Assembly: GCF_017591435.1 (NCBI RefSeq)
Contig: NC_059295.1
Span: 41,990,282-42,054,281 of the forward strand
DNA length: 64,000 nt
Source of the DNA: Portunus trituberculatus
Lineage: Eukaryota > Arthropoda > Malacostraca > Decapoda > Portunidae
Direction of reading: 5' to 3'
Every line of letters starts with the position of its first letter. The stretch's first letter is position 1. Below the pieces are notes generated by a model, which worked only from the letters and a program-made list of their open reading frames with translations, ran no database searches and had not been told where the DNA came from. Positions 1 to 11,547 of the stretch are shown here, in pieces. A program made the translations under genes and the position numbers.

Positions 1-640
1 TGCATTATCACTGGTACGAGAGATTGCTTAGGAGTAATAAACGAAAATTCAATACTGAAAATATATAGAACTTGGAAAAAAAAAAGAGAAATCACGAAGT
101 ATGTAAAAGTGACCAAGCTTCAGAAATTTTATTCATGTGTACAAGAACAATGATCAAGCGACAGGCATTAATATTATACAGAGACAACAATGTGAATAGA
201 TATATTGAAAAAACAACAATGTAAAAATAAGAAAAAGGAAAAATGAAAGAGAGAGGACAAAACAGAGAATCCAGACACTGGAAAAAGAGAGATATGATAT
301 ATAAGGGAGTGCCGTTAAAAAGACTGCTTATCCCGACCCAACAGCAACAACTGAACGAATCCTTGAACCGAAAGCTTGCAACTTTGGTTCAGAAACCCCG
401 GAGCAGCCACGTAACGACTGGGAAGACGGTCGTTAACTCCAGAAGTGAAGGAAATAAAATCAAAGATATCAGTGGTAGCTATATTTTCTATCTAGAAAGA
501 TACGAAGTAAGAATATTACAAAAAAAGTGTGCATAATATAACATTGAAGAGGATGAAACGATATATTTGGAATTTTTGCAGTGGTGAAGCGGGGGAGGAT
601 TATGGAAATATAACTGTAGCTTATACATTTACAAACACAG
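1..640. other. No recognised feature
   Basis: AT-rich sequence. A 97-codon frame at 243-536 has no domain, no start context and a composition like its surroundings, so I do not call it. Confidence 0.6.
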
Positions 641-1273
641 CCTGATTGTTTTCCGGCAAAATGTCAGATGTGACGCTTTTTCAAGGATCAGCTGTGTAGT
701 TAATAGCATTACATACGGCGTTTTCAGTAGCACTTTGCGGAAGGCGAACGGTCCAGAAGCGTTCGCCCATACACGCGAACGCTTCTATTGAAAACGACAG
801 TGGGACAGTGCCGTACCCTTTCGTCGCAGGATCACGCCAACCTGAGACAGCCTCATTCCACCGTAATGTAAAGATGTTATTATGGGAATAGAACAATTGA
901 AGGCAAGGCTCAAATAAAACATTACACATTTAATTTCTGCAGGATATGTTTTCTGACGGCCCTGGTACACGCGGCAGAGGCTGGATGCACATGTCCAAAT
1001 GATTTTTGTAGTACAGATCTGCGTCTACCTTGTTCAAAAACATCTTGTCACAGACGTCACAGGTAAATCTGTTGAGTGTAAAAAAAACTGTTGGTAATTC
1101 TTTTTAACAAGTCTGTCCCTCCCTTCCCCTCCATCCCCCCACATCCTCGAAACAAACTTGGGGCCCTGTGGGGAATTGGGGGTTTTGGTGGCGAAAGTAA
1201 GCGCAATATGGGTATCACCGCGCCCCCCCCTTAAAAAATACTGAAAATTTCCATAATATTTCAAGTTTTTCCA

Positions 1274-1560
1274 ACCTAACCTAACCAAGCATAACCTAAT
1301 GTAACCTAACTGGACCCCCCCTGCTAGGGCATTAACCTAACCTAACCTAACCTAATGTAATTTAGCCCCTCCAAAACCCGTCAGCTAGGGCATTAACCTA
1401 ACTTAACCTAACCTAACCTAATGTAACCTAATCGTGGGGGCTGCACCTCCCATGGACCCCCCACTCTAGGGCATTAACCCATCATAACCTAACCTAAGCT
1501 AACCTAAATGGGGGGTGCACAGGCCCCCTGTTAACCTAACATACCATAACAAGCTAACAA
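1274..1560. repeat. Degenerate CCTAA (TTAGG-type) tracts
   Basis: Several short runs of taacctaacctaa and variants (aacctaatgtaacc) separated by C-rich segments (gggggtgcac, gaccccccac). The core unit is the arthropod telomere repeat TTAGG read on the other strand, but the runs never exceed about five units. Confidence 0.75.
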
Positions 1561-3420
1561 GGAACTTAAAAAATGATAACGTTATGCTTCTCGAGTGGCA
1601 GCGCATGATTGGAGAGATTAGCTCTATAGATACCATGAAATCCTTATATGCCGCTACCCACAAATCTCTGTTATAAACAATTGAAAATCATTTCAGTATT
1701 TACTCGACTGGTGCTGAGCTTGCTGGACTTAGAAAAATTCCTACTTCACTGAACTCTCAAGTACAGTATACTATTACTGCCAAACTAAACCTGTGTGCCT
1801 CAATTGTTTTTATGTTTACGGCAAGGTCACCAAACCTTCTACATATGTGAGTTTCGTGTTTGTATGTGACATTGACCTTTTATAAAGATTAAACAAATTG
1901 TTTTATAATACGTGAGCGCCTATGGCAGTATTGAGACCAAATAGTAGAGGTTAATAGAGCCTTTAAGATCATGGGCATCACTTCCCCTATCACATTTTCC
2001 TACTTTTTAAGGTATTACAGGTAATATACCCAGTATCCATTAATACAAAATATGCCAGATAAGTTGTTACACCACTAGTGACTGCTTGTCATTCAGTAGT
2101 TACATTGGCCGAGACATTTTTGCTGTGCATTCCCTCAAGTTGTTGCATTGGTCACAGAGGCCATGATGTTGTGTGTTCGTTCGCCCAAAGTTTTTAGAGC
2201 ACCACCATTAAAAAATATACCCAAATTTTCCATAATATTGCTATAACTTTGTCATTATCAAGCAACAGTGCAAATATCCTATCATCTTTATATTTTACAA
2301 GTATTTTGCTTAGATATTGCGTAACCTACAAAATTTTCACATAACTGGAAGTCAAAGTCGGAGTTTCAAGCTTTGAAATGAGTAGCGTGAGCAAGCATGC
2401 ACCCAGCTCCAGCCAGAGTGTGTAGTCCCAGATGTCTCGAGAGTGCAAGACTTTGTTTTCATTTAATTCAAACAGCAAGGAGAATTCTTATGAATTTCAA
2501 TATCACTAAACAGTTGCTAAATTTATTTCCTTTACATAATGATAATTATCATATCTTCATGCGCCGCATAATAGTATTTCTTATTGATTTATAACTTACA
2601 AAGTTGGCAACTCATCTCGCAGCCAATCAGTGTCAGTGTTCGCTCTGAGGACCAAACAGAAGTGAACACCTTTGCAAGGGGTTTGCGTATATGGGTGAAC
2701 GTTTTTGGACTGTTAGCCTTCCGCAAAGTGCTACTGAAAACGCCTATAATCCCAACTACCTTGTAGTGAACCTGCAGACTTGGACCTTGTACCTTGAGCA
2801 GTGAGCATACCACACTTAGTCTAGATGTTTAGGTAGCATTCTTAGTGTAATATTATGTCTGTAACCTTCAAAGTCTAACCCTTACAGTAACACCACCCAC
2901 AATTGACACAGTGGCGGATCAAGGGTCAAATTTGGAGGGTGGGGAGCTAACCTGAATTCCTCTACCCACTGAGATTGGAGACAACTATTGCGAGTGAAGC
3001 AAGCCTTACCAGCTGGAAGGTTCAGAATTTTTTTGAAAACTTGGCAATCTTGACGACATTTTTAAGCTATATGCAGAGCTATTTTTATGTAATGGAATTT
3101 TTATGTAATAATACACAAAAATTTTGGAGGCCCCTTAACCCCACACTTTGCCCTGCCAGGCACTGCACTACTCCATTTCTTACCCCTTTGACAGTGGCAT
3201 CACCTGGCCTTGTCAGGGCTTTAGCCCGGGAAGTTTTTCTTCAAGCCCCGGATAATTCAACTTCAGAAGAAATATAACAGCTGTACATTAACGAGCTACT
3301 AAAGAGTAAAGAAGCTGTAGTTTCCCAGTCATAATATTTATTTTTTTGCTGTAATCCTTGTGTTATCTATACATGCATCATCCCGTTTATCAGCATGTCT
3401 GGTCCTCTGGCCATGATGTT
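1561..3420. other. No confident feature
   Basis: No coding signal. About 2683-2745 is an inverted, diverged copy of about 715-780 (gttttcagtagcactttgcggaaggc read in reverse), hinting at an old repeat. Confidence 0.5.
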
Positions 3421-3630
3421 TGGAATATCTTAGGGAAGCCGGCCTTCCTCAATCTGTGAATATTATTTTATCTGTCTTTTAATGTTTTTATTTCCATTAA
3501 TTGTATTTTTAGTTACTTTTAATTTTGTTGTTTTTAATAGCTTTTAGTTAGTTTTTTAACATATTGTAGAGGCGCCAGATGACCCTTGCTGTTGCGGCGC
3601 CTAATTCAAAATCCATCCATCCATCCATCA
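3420..3630 (+). mobile_element. LINE 3' end remnant with (ATCC)n tail
   Basis: A T/A-rich 3' UTR-like stretch leads to ggcgccagatgacccttgctgttgcggcgcc... (a GGCGCC-bounded segment) and then ccatccatccatccatc. Microsatellite 3' tails of this kind are typical of some non-LTR retrotransposons. No coding sequence remains. Confidence 0.5.
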
Positions 3631-4133
3631 TCCTATCAATAAATATAATTATTTTTTTTTTACACATTAAGATCACCACAAGGCTAAAGAAAGCACAGAA
3701 ATAGAGGTTTTTTTTCCCAGGAAGGATCCCCTACACTTTCCTATAAGGGTCTGGGCTCAGCCCTCAATGTTTTTTGTCCTTTTGATATATATTTATTAAT
3801 ATATAAGTATTGTTTCAGCAGCTTTTAGTAGCCTATTATGGATTTGTAACTTATCATGAGCGGATCAAAGGGTGGGTAGGTGAAGATACCACCTACTCAA
3901 GGTAAATTTAGGGGAGTTAATGGTTTTTAGTGTGAAAAGATCTTATCAATATTTTAGGGATTTCTTTTCAATTTAGCCAGAATCAACCTCTTAGATCTTA
4001 ATTTTCGAGTAACAAACTTTGGGCTATATTGGCTTTCACCACTCAAAAACCCCACTTTGTGTAATATATACAAGATTACAATTCTCTATGCACTCTGCAC
4101 ACTGCACATTATAGCCTTTAGAGAACCTTGCAG

Positions 4134-4135
<2 letters not shown>

Positions 4136-4168
<33 letters not shown>
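4136..4168. repeat. (GA)n microsatellite within a dispersed repeat
   Basis: About 33 bp of GA. The flanking 100 bp (aagattacaattctctatgc..., tgagttcagtgtagtaag) recur at 5322-5430 around another GA tract. Confidence 0.9.
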
Positions 4169-4171
<3 letters not shown>

Positions 4172-4283
4172 GTTCAGTGTAGTAAGTCTATATTGGCTTT
4201 CACCACTCAAAACCCCCACTTTCCTAACAGGTACCTGAATTCTGGTGGTAAAAGAGAAGGCCTTATTGTGCAGTTCCACCTTA

Positions 4284-4523
4284 CCAAGCATTGCCTAACC
4301 TATCCTACTAAGCGTTTCAGAGAGTTTGAGGGCACGTTTTTCTAGAATAACTTTGTAAGGAACACGCATATCATTATGAAATTTTGCCACAGTGTATTTG
4401 ACACCCTCTCCAAATATCCCAATGTGTCATGAATCGTAAACAGTATATAATAATGGCACTTCTCCCTATAAAAATAGGAGAAAGTCACTTATCCCTCACA
4501 AAGAAACGGACAAGTGGTGAGAA

Positions 4524-4592
<69 letters not shown>

Positions 4593-4972
4593 GTAGGGGA
4601 ATACATAGACAGGGAGGGGAGGAAGGGAGCAAAATATGGGGAGGGGGATGGAAGAGAGGGAGGGTAGGAGCAGGGGGAGGGACTATGTGGGTAGAGCTTG
4701 TTACTACGTCACAGATAGTACTACGTCACCATTTCTCACCACTTGTCCGTTTCTTCGTGAGAGATAAGTGACTTTCTCCTGTTTTTATAGGGAGAAGTGC
4801 CATTATTATATACTGTTGACGATTCTTGACACATTGGGATATTCGGGGAGGGTGTCAAGTACACTGTGGCAAAATTTCATAATGATATGCGTGTTCCTTA
4901 CAAAGTTATTCTAGAAAAACGTTTCCTCAAACTCTCTGAAACGCTTAGTAGGTTATGCTACATAATGCTTGG
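4284..4972. mobile_element. Foldback element with about 245-bp inverted arms
   Basis: Left arm 4284-4528 and right arm 4729-4972 are near reverse complements (ccaagcat.../...atgcttgg outside; gacaagtggtgagaaatgg / ccatttctcaccacttgtc inside). The 200-bp loop holds a 60-bp (GA)n tract and G-rich sequence. The reading frame across the loop is an artefact. No transposase. Confidence 0.85.
4529..4589. repeat. (GA)n microsatellite in the foldback loop
   Basis: About 60 bp of GA immediately inside the left arm. Confidence 0.95.
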
Positions 4973-4979
4973 TTAGATT

Positions 4980-5791
4980 AGTGTCCTTATGGATATGGTA
5001 CTAATTTCAAGGGATTTTTTCTGTAGTATCAAAAATGGCACCCATCATAATAACAGTAGCAATGACTTCCACTATCTTTCATGGTAAGAAATGACATTTG
5101 ACCATGTTTTACCTTTCCCCACCTGAAAACCCAGCTTTCCCACTTAGTCCTGAAGTTTGTTGGGATTTAGAAGCCAAAAACATTAGTAAATAAAGCTGTT
5201 TACCTTGTCTTATTATTTACCAAATTTAAAAATACCTAATCTAACCTCTAATGATATCTCATGATTGTGAGTTCTGGGAATTAAGAAAGCAAGTGTACCT
5301 GTGTAATATTCATGTCGTAATATATACAAGATTACAATTCTCTATGCATTCTGCACATTGTAGCCTTTAGAGAAGCTTGCAGGGGAGAGAGAGAGAGAGA
5401 GAGAGAGTGAGTGAGTTCAGTGTAGTAAGAGCTGCTATATGGGGCACTAACTTAAGTACAGCATTGCACTGGAGTAAGTGTGTGACAACCAGACGTGCAG
5501 AGGTAATAGTAAATTCACTTTAAATCAATTTATAGTAGAATGAGAAAAGGCATGCAAATAAAATAAACTTTGGTTACTGAAATATCTACAAAATTCACCC
5601 ATTGTAGATTCTAAATAGATGCTTAGGAGTGATTGTTTTTAAAGTCAAGCAGCAATACCTGGATATTTTAATCTGGGATAGCACTTAGGTAGAACAAAGG
5701 CAAAAATATTTTGTACCTGGAATTCAAACTCAAGTAGCCCTAAACTTTTAGGTTTATTATTATATCATAGTAATTTACTATTCTTTAACAG
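4980..5791. other. Intron or upstream DNA with a second copy of the GA-bearing repeat
   Basis: 5310-5430 duplicates 4055-4185 with a shorter GA tract (5384-5407). The rest is unremarkable up to the exon a acceptor. Confidence 0.6.
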
Positions 5792-5905
5792 GAGAGTTTT
5801 GTGAATCTGAGATTAATGAGTGCCGCAGCAACCCATGTCAGAACAACGGCACCTGCCAAGACATGCTGAACCACTACGTGTGCTCTTGTCTCACAGGCTA
5901 CTCTG
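5792..5905 (+). CDS. eys: eys-like exon a: EGF repeat 1
   Basis: This 114-bp exon sits between a pyrimidine-rich acceptor (ttctttaacag) and the donor gtgagc, phases 1-1. It encodes one EGF-like repeat with cysteines in the order NEC...NPC...GTC...VCSC, ending at the GYSG turn. The last cysteine of the repeat is supplied by the next exon (GENC). The upstream exon is not visible, so the N-terminus lies outside the window or in unrecognised exons. Confidence 0.85.
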
Positions 5906-6079
5906 GTGAGCTCCTCTTTATTTCTTGTAAGAGTCCATTAGTTGTCATTAATTTCACAACCTCATTCCTTTTAAGAGAGAGGTTTCAAGACACCTCATGA
6001 TTTTGCATGTTTCTCTGAATTGTCCTTTGTGGAGACTGGCATCTTCAATCTCATGCATCAACTTAATCTTTTACTACAG

Positions 6080-6211
6080 GGGAGAACTGCGAGATTGATG
6101 TGAGTGTGTGCAACTCATCATCACTTTGGGCAGGAGATTCCCCAAAGTGTCTTCATGGTGGGATTTGTGTAGATGGCCCAGGTCTCTCCTACACCTGTCT
6201 CTGCCAACCAG
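6080..6211 (+). CDS. eys: eys-like exon b: EGF repeat 2
   Basis: A 132-bp exon, acceptor ttactacag, donor gtactg, phases 1-1. It completes EGF1 (GENC) and encodes EGF2, with a longer first loop (VCNSSSLWAGDSPKC), then LHGGICVDGPG and YTCLCQPG. It is followed almost at once by a (TA)n array and a 16.8-kb intron full of transposons. Confidence 0.85.
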
Positions 6212-6249
6212 GTACTGCTTCTTTGGTTTATTCACATTATTCCTTATGT

Positions 6250-6252
<3 letters not shown>

Positions 6253-6332
<80 letters not shown>
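6253..6332. repeat. (TA)n microsatellite
   Basis: About 80 bp of uninterrupted TA. It lies 40 bp after the exon b donor and directly abuts the left end (cagtggtacttcgac) of transposon A1. Confidence 0.97.
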
Positions 6333-6335
<3 letters not shown>

Positions 6336-7283
6336 TGGTACTTCGACATACGATTTTAATTAGTTCTGTGACGATCATTGTATATAAGAAAAATCATATA
6401 TCAAATCAATTTTTCCCATAGAAATTAATGGAAATACAATTAATTCGTTCCTGTGATATGAATTTACACCCCACCCACCCAAAAAAAAAAAAAAACATGC
6501 TTTAAATACCAACCAAATATAGATTTAATATAAGATAAATACAATGTTTATTGTATTCATGATATAAATTAACTATATTGCTCAAAATAACAACTTAACC
6601 CGCAAAACTCGGGACACATCGATAGACGTTCATCACACAAGGCATGGGGCATGTCGATAGATGTTTAGGCTTTTTACGGCTATACTTTGGTTATTTTCTT
6701 CCCGTTTTCTTTGCTTGTGAGCTGGCAACACTCATCAGGAGTAAACATATGCTCTACGTCACTGCGTCACCAACAATAAATAGTAGGAGCGATCGACAGT
6801 GATTTCATTGTGTCTGATTCCGGCACTTCTCCCGCGCGTGTTACTTCTATACCTTGAATTTCTCTCCATGTTACGGGGAGACAACTTTTGAATGAGAGTG
6901 GTATCAGAACAAGAGAGAGAGGGGGAGGGAGAGGATACAAGGGGCCTGTTTTCTTGCGCTCTAGCCAAGGCCGCTGATCCTGATTGGATGCAAGGCCACG
7001 TAAACCGATGATACTATCTCATTCAACCTGTGATATTTTGGAAACCATGACTTCTAGAGACTTGTTTTTTTTCATTGCAAAGAGGAAAAGTTGCTTGTGG
7101 GCAGGAGTAAACATATGCTCTTTGTCACTGTGTCACCAACGATGGAGGGTGGTAGCGAGTCATTTCACTGTGTCTGATTCCGCCACCTCTCCTGCGAACC
7201 TTACTTTACTTCTATACCTCGGGTCTCTCACCATGTTACGGGGAGACATCTTTTGAATGAGAGTGGTATCAGAACAGGCGACA

Positions 7284-7330
<47 letters not shown>

Positions 7331-7853
7331 ACAAAGGGCCCGTTTTATCCCTCTGTAGCCAAGGCCGCTGAACCCGATCGGACGCAAGGCTACGTAAACC
7401 GATGATACCACCTCATTCAACCTGTGATATATTGGTAACCATGACATCTAGAGACTTCTGGTTTTTTGCATTGCAAAGAGGAAGAGTTGCTTGTGGGCAG
7501 AAAACCATTTGTACTCACTTGTTTATTGAATTTCTAAGTGTAATCAGTATGTGAATACAGGCTATTTTGTGTTTCTTGCTAAACTTTTACTTTTGGGACC
7601 CATGAGTTCACAAAACTTAATAAAAAATACACACTGCCGAGGAGCAAAGACACATACATGCACATAAGATGAATAATGATACACAACGCCGCCTGAATGT
7701 TCGGGTTAGCCGGGTAGCCGAGTGATCGCTGTGCCACCTACCGATGGCTAATTGTATCTTAAAAATATTGTATTTCAAGGTGTAAATTATATGAAATCTT
7801 TCGTCGTATATAAAAAAAATTGTATGTTAGGGCGAGCGTATGTCGAAGTACCG

Positions 7854-7856
<3 letters not shown>
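6333..7856. mobile_element. Family A element, copy A1 (pogo/Tigger-type TIR element)
   Basis: The left terminus reads cagtggtacttcgacatacg and the right terminus is its imperfect reverse complement (tatgtcgaagtaccgctg), both next to TA. CAG/CTG ends with a TA target are typical of pogo/Tigger elements. There is no recognisable transposase; the insides contain two tandem copies of a segment of roughly 370 bp, each with its own (GA)n tract (about 6914 and 7286). It is non-autonomous. Family assignment rests on termini only. Confidence 0.8.
7286..7327. repeat. (GA)n microsatellite inside element A1
   Basis: About 42 bp of GA following the element-specific sequence gtggtatcagaacaggcgac. The same site carries GA tracts of different length in A2 and A3. 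Confidence 0.95.

Positions 7857-7936
<80 letters not shown>
7857..7936. repeat. (TA)n microsatellite between A1 and A2
   Basis: About 80 bp of TA joining the right end of A1 to the partly deleted left end of A2. Confidence 0.95.
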
Positions 7937-7937
<1 letters not shown>

Positions 7938-8029
7938 TGTATGCGATTTTAATTTGTTCCGTGACGATCATTGTATATCAAAAAAATTGTATATCAAATC
8001 AATTTTTCCCATAGAAATGAATGTAATTA

Positions 8030-9097
8030 CAGGCAACCCCCATTTATCGAAGGGGTTACGTTCCTAAAAAAACACTTCGTTAAGCGAAACTTCGTTAAGC
8101 GAACCGATTATAACAAGTATAACCCCTGATTTGAACTTCCATTGAGAGTAAGCAAAGTGAGAGTGCATCATAGTACAGTAAAAGGTTTAATGAAAGTAAA
8201 AATTATGAAGTTAAATATTTAGGTAGTTTAATTTAAGTCATTATAATGTACACTAATGTATGTATGTACGTAACTTTATAATGTTGATGATCTTAATTTT
8301 ATGAAGGGAGGGAGAGTGAAACGGGAAATACACTAACCGGCAACCTGTGGAATGTAAACAAAGTGCGCATCATGGTACTTCATACAAAACTTATGTACCA
8401 CATTTCCACAAGGCTTTCCATTTTATCCATTGTAGAGTCACGAGTTCTGGTGGTTCTTTTAGCTTGCAAGGAAGATGAGGTCTCACTAGCCTTCTTAATA
8501 GAGTATCTTGACTTGAAAATAGTAGACAGTAGATGGAGTCAAGCCATGGTGGGAAGTAATGTTATTAGTTTTCTGGCCTTTCTCTTGTCTGTGAATAATA
8601 CCCAGCTTCACTTCGAGAGTAAGACACTTCCTGGTCTTCTTAGGAACGTTAGGCCACATTGCAGGGTGTTTTGGTGGTAAGTTGAACTAAGGAAGATGAG
8701 CTGCTGGTGACGCTGTTATGTTTTGACTGGGCAGTGAGTGGTGCGTGTGATCTTGATCTTGATCTTGATGCTACAGGTGACACAGAATTTCTTCTGAGTC
8801 AGGCCTTTGTATCGGCAGAGCCTGTGTTGTCCACGAGAGGCTTGATCTTGATCTTTATTCTATAGGTGTCTCAGGATTCCTCCTGAGGCAGGCCTTAGTA
8901 CCAGCAGCTCCTGATGTATTCAAAAGCCTGTCAGCTTGCATGATACAGTGGGGCTTTCAAATTTGGAAAAAAATTACCTGGATAAAACTTCGTTAAAGCG
9001 TGTTTGGTGTTCGTTAAACGAGCAGATGGTAGTGAAATGAAACCTTCGTTATAGCGAAATTTCGTTGTGTGAACCTTCGTTAAACGGGGGTTGCCTG
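8030..9097. mobile_element. Family B element, copy B1 (pogo/Tigger-type), nested in A2
   Basis: The termini are caggcaacccccatttatcg and, inverted, cgttaaacgggggttgcctg, with TA on both sides as target duplication. Internal imperfect inverted copies of TTCGTTAAGCGAA occur near both ends. A badly decayed transposase N-terminus in reverse orientation can be inferred from its sister copies B3-B5. Confidence 0.85.
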
Positions 9098-9583
9098 TAC
9101 AATTAATTCATTCTTGTGATATGAATTTACACCCCACCCACCCAAAAAATAAAAAAAATATGCTTTAAATACCAACCAAATATAGATTTAATATAAGATA
9201 AATACAATGATTATTGTACTCATGATATAAATCAACTATATTGGTCAAAATAACAACTTAACCCGCAAAACTCGGGACACATCGATAGACGTTCATCACG
9301 CAAGGCACGGGGCACCTCGATAGACGTTTAGGCCTTTTACGGCTATATTTTGGCTATTCTCTTCCCGTTTTCTTTGCTTGTGAGCTGGCAACACTCATCA
9401 GGAGTAAACATATGCTCTACGTCACTGCGTCACCAACGATAAATGGTAGGAACGATCGACAGTGATTTCATTGTGTCTGATTCCGGCACCTCTCCCGCAC
9501 GTGTTACTTCTATACCTTGGGTTTCTCTCCATGTTACGGGGAGACAACTTTTGAATGAGAGTGGTATTAGAACAGGCAACAGC

Positions 9584-9584
<1 letters not shown>

Positions 9585-9645
<61 letters not shown>
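9585..9645. repeat. (GA)n microsatellite inside element A2 (first unit)
   Basis: About 60 bp of GA at the same element position as the tracts in A1 and A3. Confidence 0.95.
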
Positions 9646-9647
<2 letters not shown>

Positions 9648-9994
9648 ACAAGGGGCCCGTTTTCTTGCGCTCTAGCCAAGGCCGCTGAACCCGATCGGAC
9701 GCAAAGCCATGTAAACTGATGATACTACCTCATTCAACCTATGATATATTGGTAACCATAACACCTAGAGACTTGTTTTTTTTCATTGCAAAGAGGAAGA
9801 GTTGCTTGTGGGCAGGAGTAAACATATGCTCTACGTCACTGTGTCACCAACGATGGAGGAAGGTAGCGAGTCATTTCACTGTGTCTGATTCCGCCACCTC
9901 TCCCACGAGCATTACTTCTATACCTCTCTATAGGTCTCTCACCATGTTACGGGGAGACAACTTTTGAATGAGAGTGGTATCAGAACAGGCGACA

Positions 9995-9996
<2 letters not shown>

Positions 9997-10040
<44 letters not shown>
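9997..10040. repeat. (GA)n microsatellite inside element A2 (second unit)
   Basis: About 44 bp of GA, located in the second copy of the internal tandem duplication. Confidence 0.95.
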
Positions 10041-10043
<3 letters not shown>

Positions 10044-10514
10044 ACAAGGGGCCTGTTTTCTCTCGCTCTAGCCAAGCTGAATCCGATTGGACACAAGGCC
10101 CAATTTTTTGCATTGCAAAGAGGAAGAGTGGCTTGTGGGCAGAAAACCATTTGTACTCACTCGTTTATTGAATTTCTAAGTGTAATCAGTATGTGAATAC
10201 AGGCTATTTTGTGTGTTTCTTGCCAAACTTTTACTTTTGGGACCCATGATCATGGGTTCTTGAGTTCACAAAACTTAATAAAAAATACACACTGCCGAGG
10301 AGCACAGACACATACGTGCACAAAGGATGAACAACGATACATAATGCGGGCTGAATGTTCGGGTGGACGCTGGTAGCCGAGCAATCACTGCGCCACCTAC
10401 TGATGGCTAATCGTATCTTAAAAATATCGTCGTATTTCAAGGCGTAAATTATATAAAATTTTTCGTTGTATATAAAAAAAACGTATGGTAGGGTGATCGT
10501 ATGTCGAAGTACCA

Positions 10515-10517
<3 letters not shown>

Positions 10518-10574
<57 letters not shown>
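10518..10574. repeat. (TA)n microsatellite between A2 and B2
   Basis: About 57 bp of TA joining the A2 right terminus to the B2 left terminus. Confidence 0.95.
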
Positions 10575-10577
<3 letters not shown>

Positions 10578-11481
10578 CAACCCCCGCTAACGAAGGGGTT
10601 AAGTTCCTAGAAACCCTTCGTTAAGCGAAACTTCGTTAAGCGAACCGATTATAACAAGTTTAACCCCTGACTTGAACATCCATTGAGAGTAAACAAAGCG
10701 AGAGTGCATCATAGTACAGTGAAAGGTTTAATGAAAGTAAAAATTATGAAGTTAAACATTTAGGCAGTTTAATTTAAGACTAAGTCATTATAATGTACAC
10801 TAATGTATGTATGTAAGTAACTTTATAATTTTCATGATCTTAAATTTATGAAGGGAGGGAGAGTAGAGCAAGAAATACGCTAGCTGGCAAGCTGTGGAAT
10901 GTAAACAAAGGGCACATCATTGTACCGTATACAAAACTTATGTACCACATTTCCACAAGGCTTTCCATTTTATCCATTACAGAGTCACGAGTTCAGGTGG
11001 TTCTTTTAGCTTACACCAGCCTTCCGAATAGAGTCTGCTGACTTGAAAATAGTAGAGACAGTAGATGGAGTCAAGATGATGGGAAGCAATGCTATTAGTT
11101 TTCTCGCCTCTCTCATGTCTGTGAATAATATCCAGCTTCACTTCCAGAGTAAGAGACTTCCTGGTCTTCTTAGCAATGCTAGGCGATATTGCAGGGCATT
11201 TTGGTAGTAAGTTGAGCTAGGAAAGTCGAGCTGCTGGCGACACTGCTATTGTTTTGAACAGGGGGAGTGAGTGGTGCGTGTTTTGTCCAGCAGAGGCACT
11301 GATGTATTCAAAAGCCTGTTGGCTTGCGTGATACGGCGGGGCTTTCAGACTTGGAAAAAATTACTTGGATAAAACTTCGTTAAAGCGAGTTTCGTGTTCG
11401 TTAAACGAGCAAATGGTAGTAAAATGAAACCTTCGTTGTAGCGAAATTTCGTTGTGTGAGCCTTCGTTAAGTGGGGGTTGC

Positions 11482-11484
<3 letters not shown>
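10575..11484. mobile_element. Family B element, copy B2
   Basis: Left end aggcaacccccgctaacg (first C lost), right end gtgggggttgcctg. It is bounded by (TA)n on both sides. It is shorter than B1 through internal deletions, and no usable reading frame remains. Confidence 0.82.

Positions 11485-11544
<60 letters not shown>
11485..11544. repeat. (TA)n microsatellite between B2 and B3
   Basis: About 60 bp of TA between two same-family, same-orientation elements. Confidence 0.95.

Positions 11545-11547
<3 letters not shown>

Larger units (their letters stand above)
7937..10517. mobile_element. Family A element, copy A2, interrupted by element B1
   Basis: The left terminus has lost about 15 bp (reads actgtatgcgattttaattt), while the right terminus atgtcgaagtaccactg is intact. 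It has the same internal tandem duplication as A1, with GA tracts at about 9585 and 9997. Element B1 (8030-9097) is inserted in its left part: the flanks read through from taatta to tacaattaattc when B1 is removed. Confidence 0.8.

Noticed and set aside
243..536. 97-codon ORF near the window start
   Set aside because: No domain, low complexity around it, no splice or promoter support.
7700..7750. tRNA-like string cgggtagccgagtgatcgctgtgcc
   Set aside because: It lies in the right part of family A elements, no cloverleaf with anticodon and T arm can be drawn, and it recurs with the element (10370-10410).
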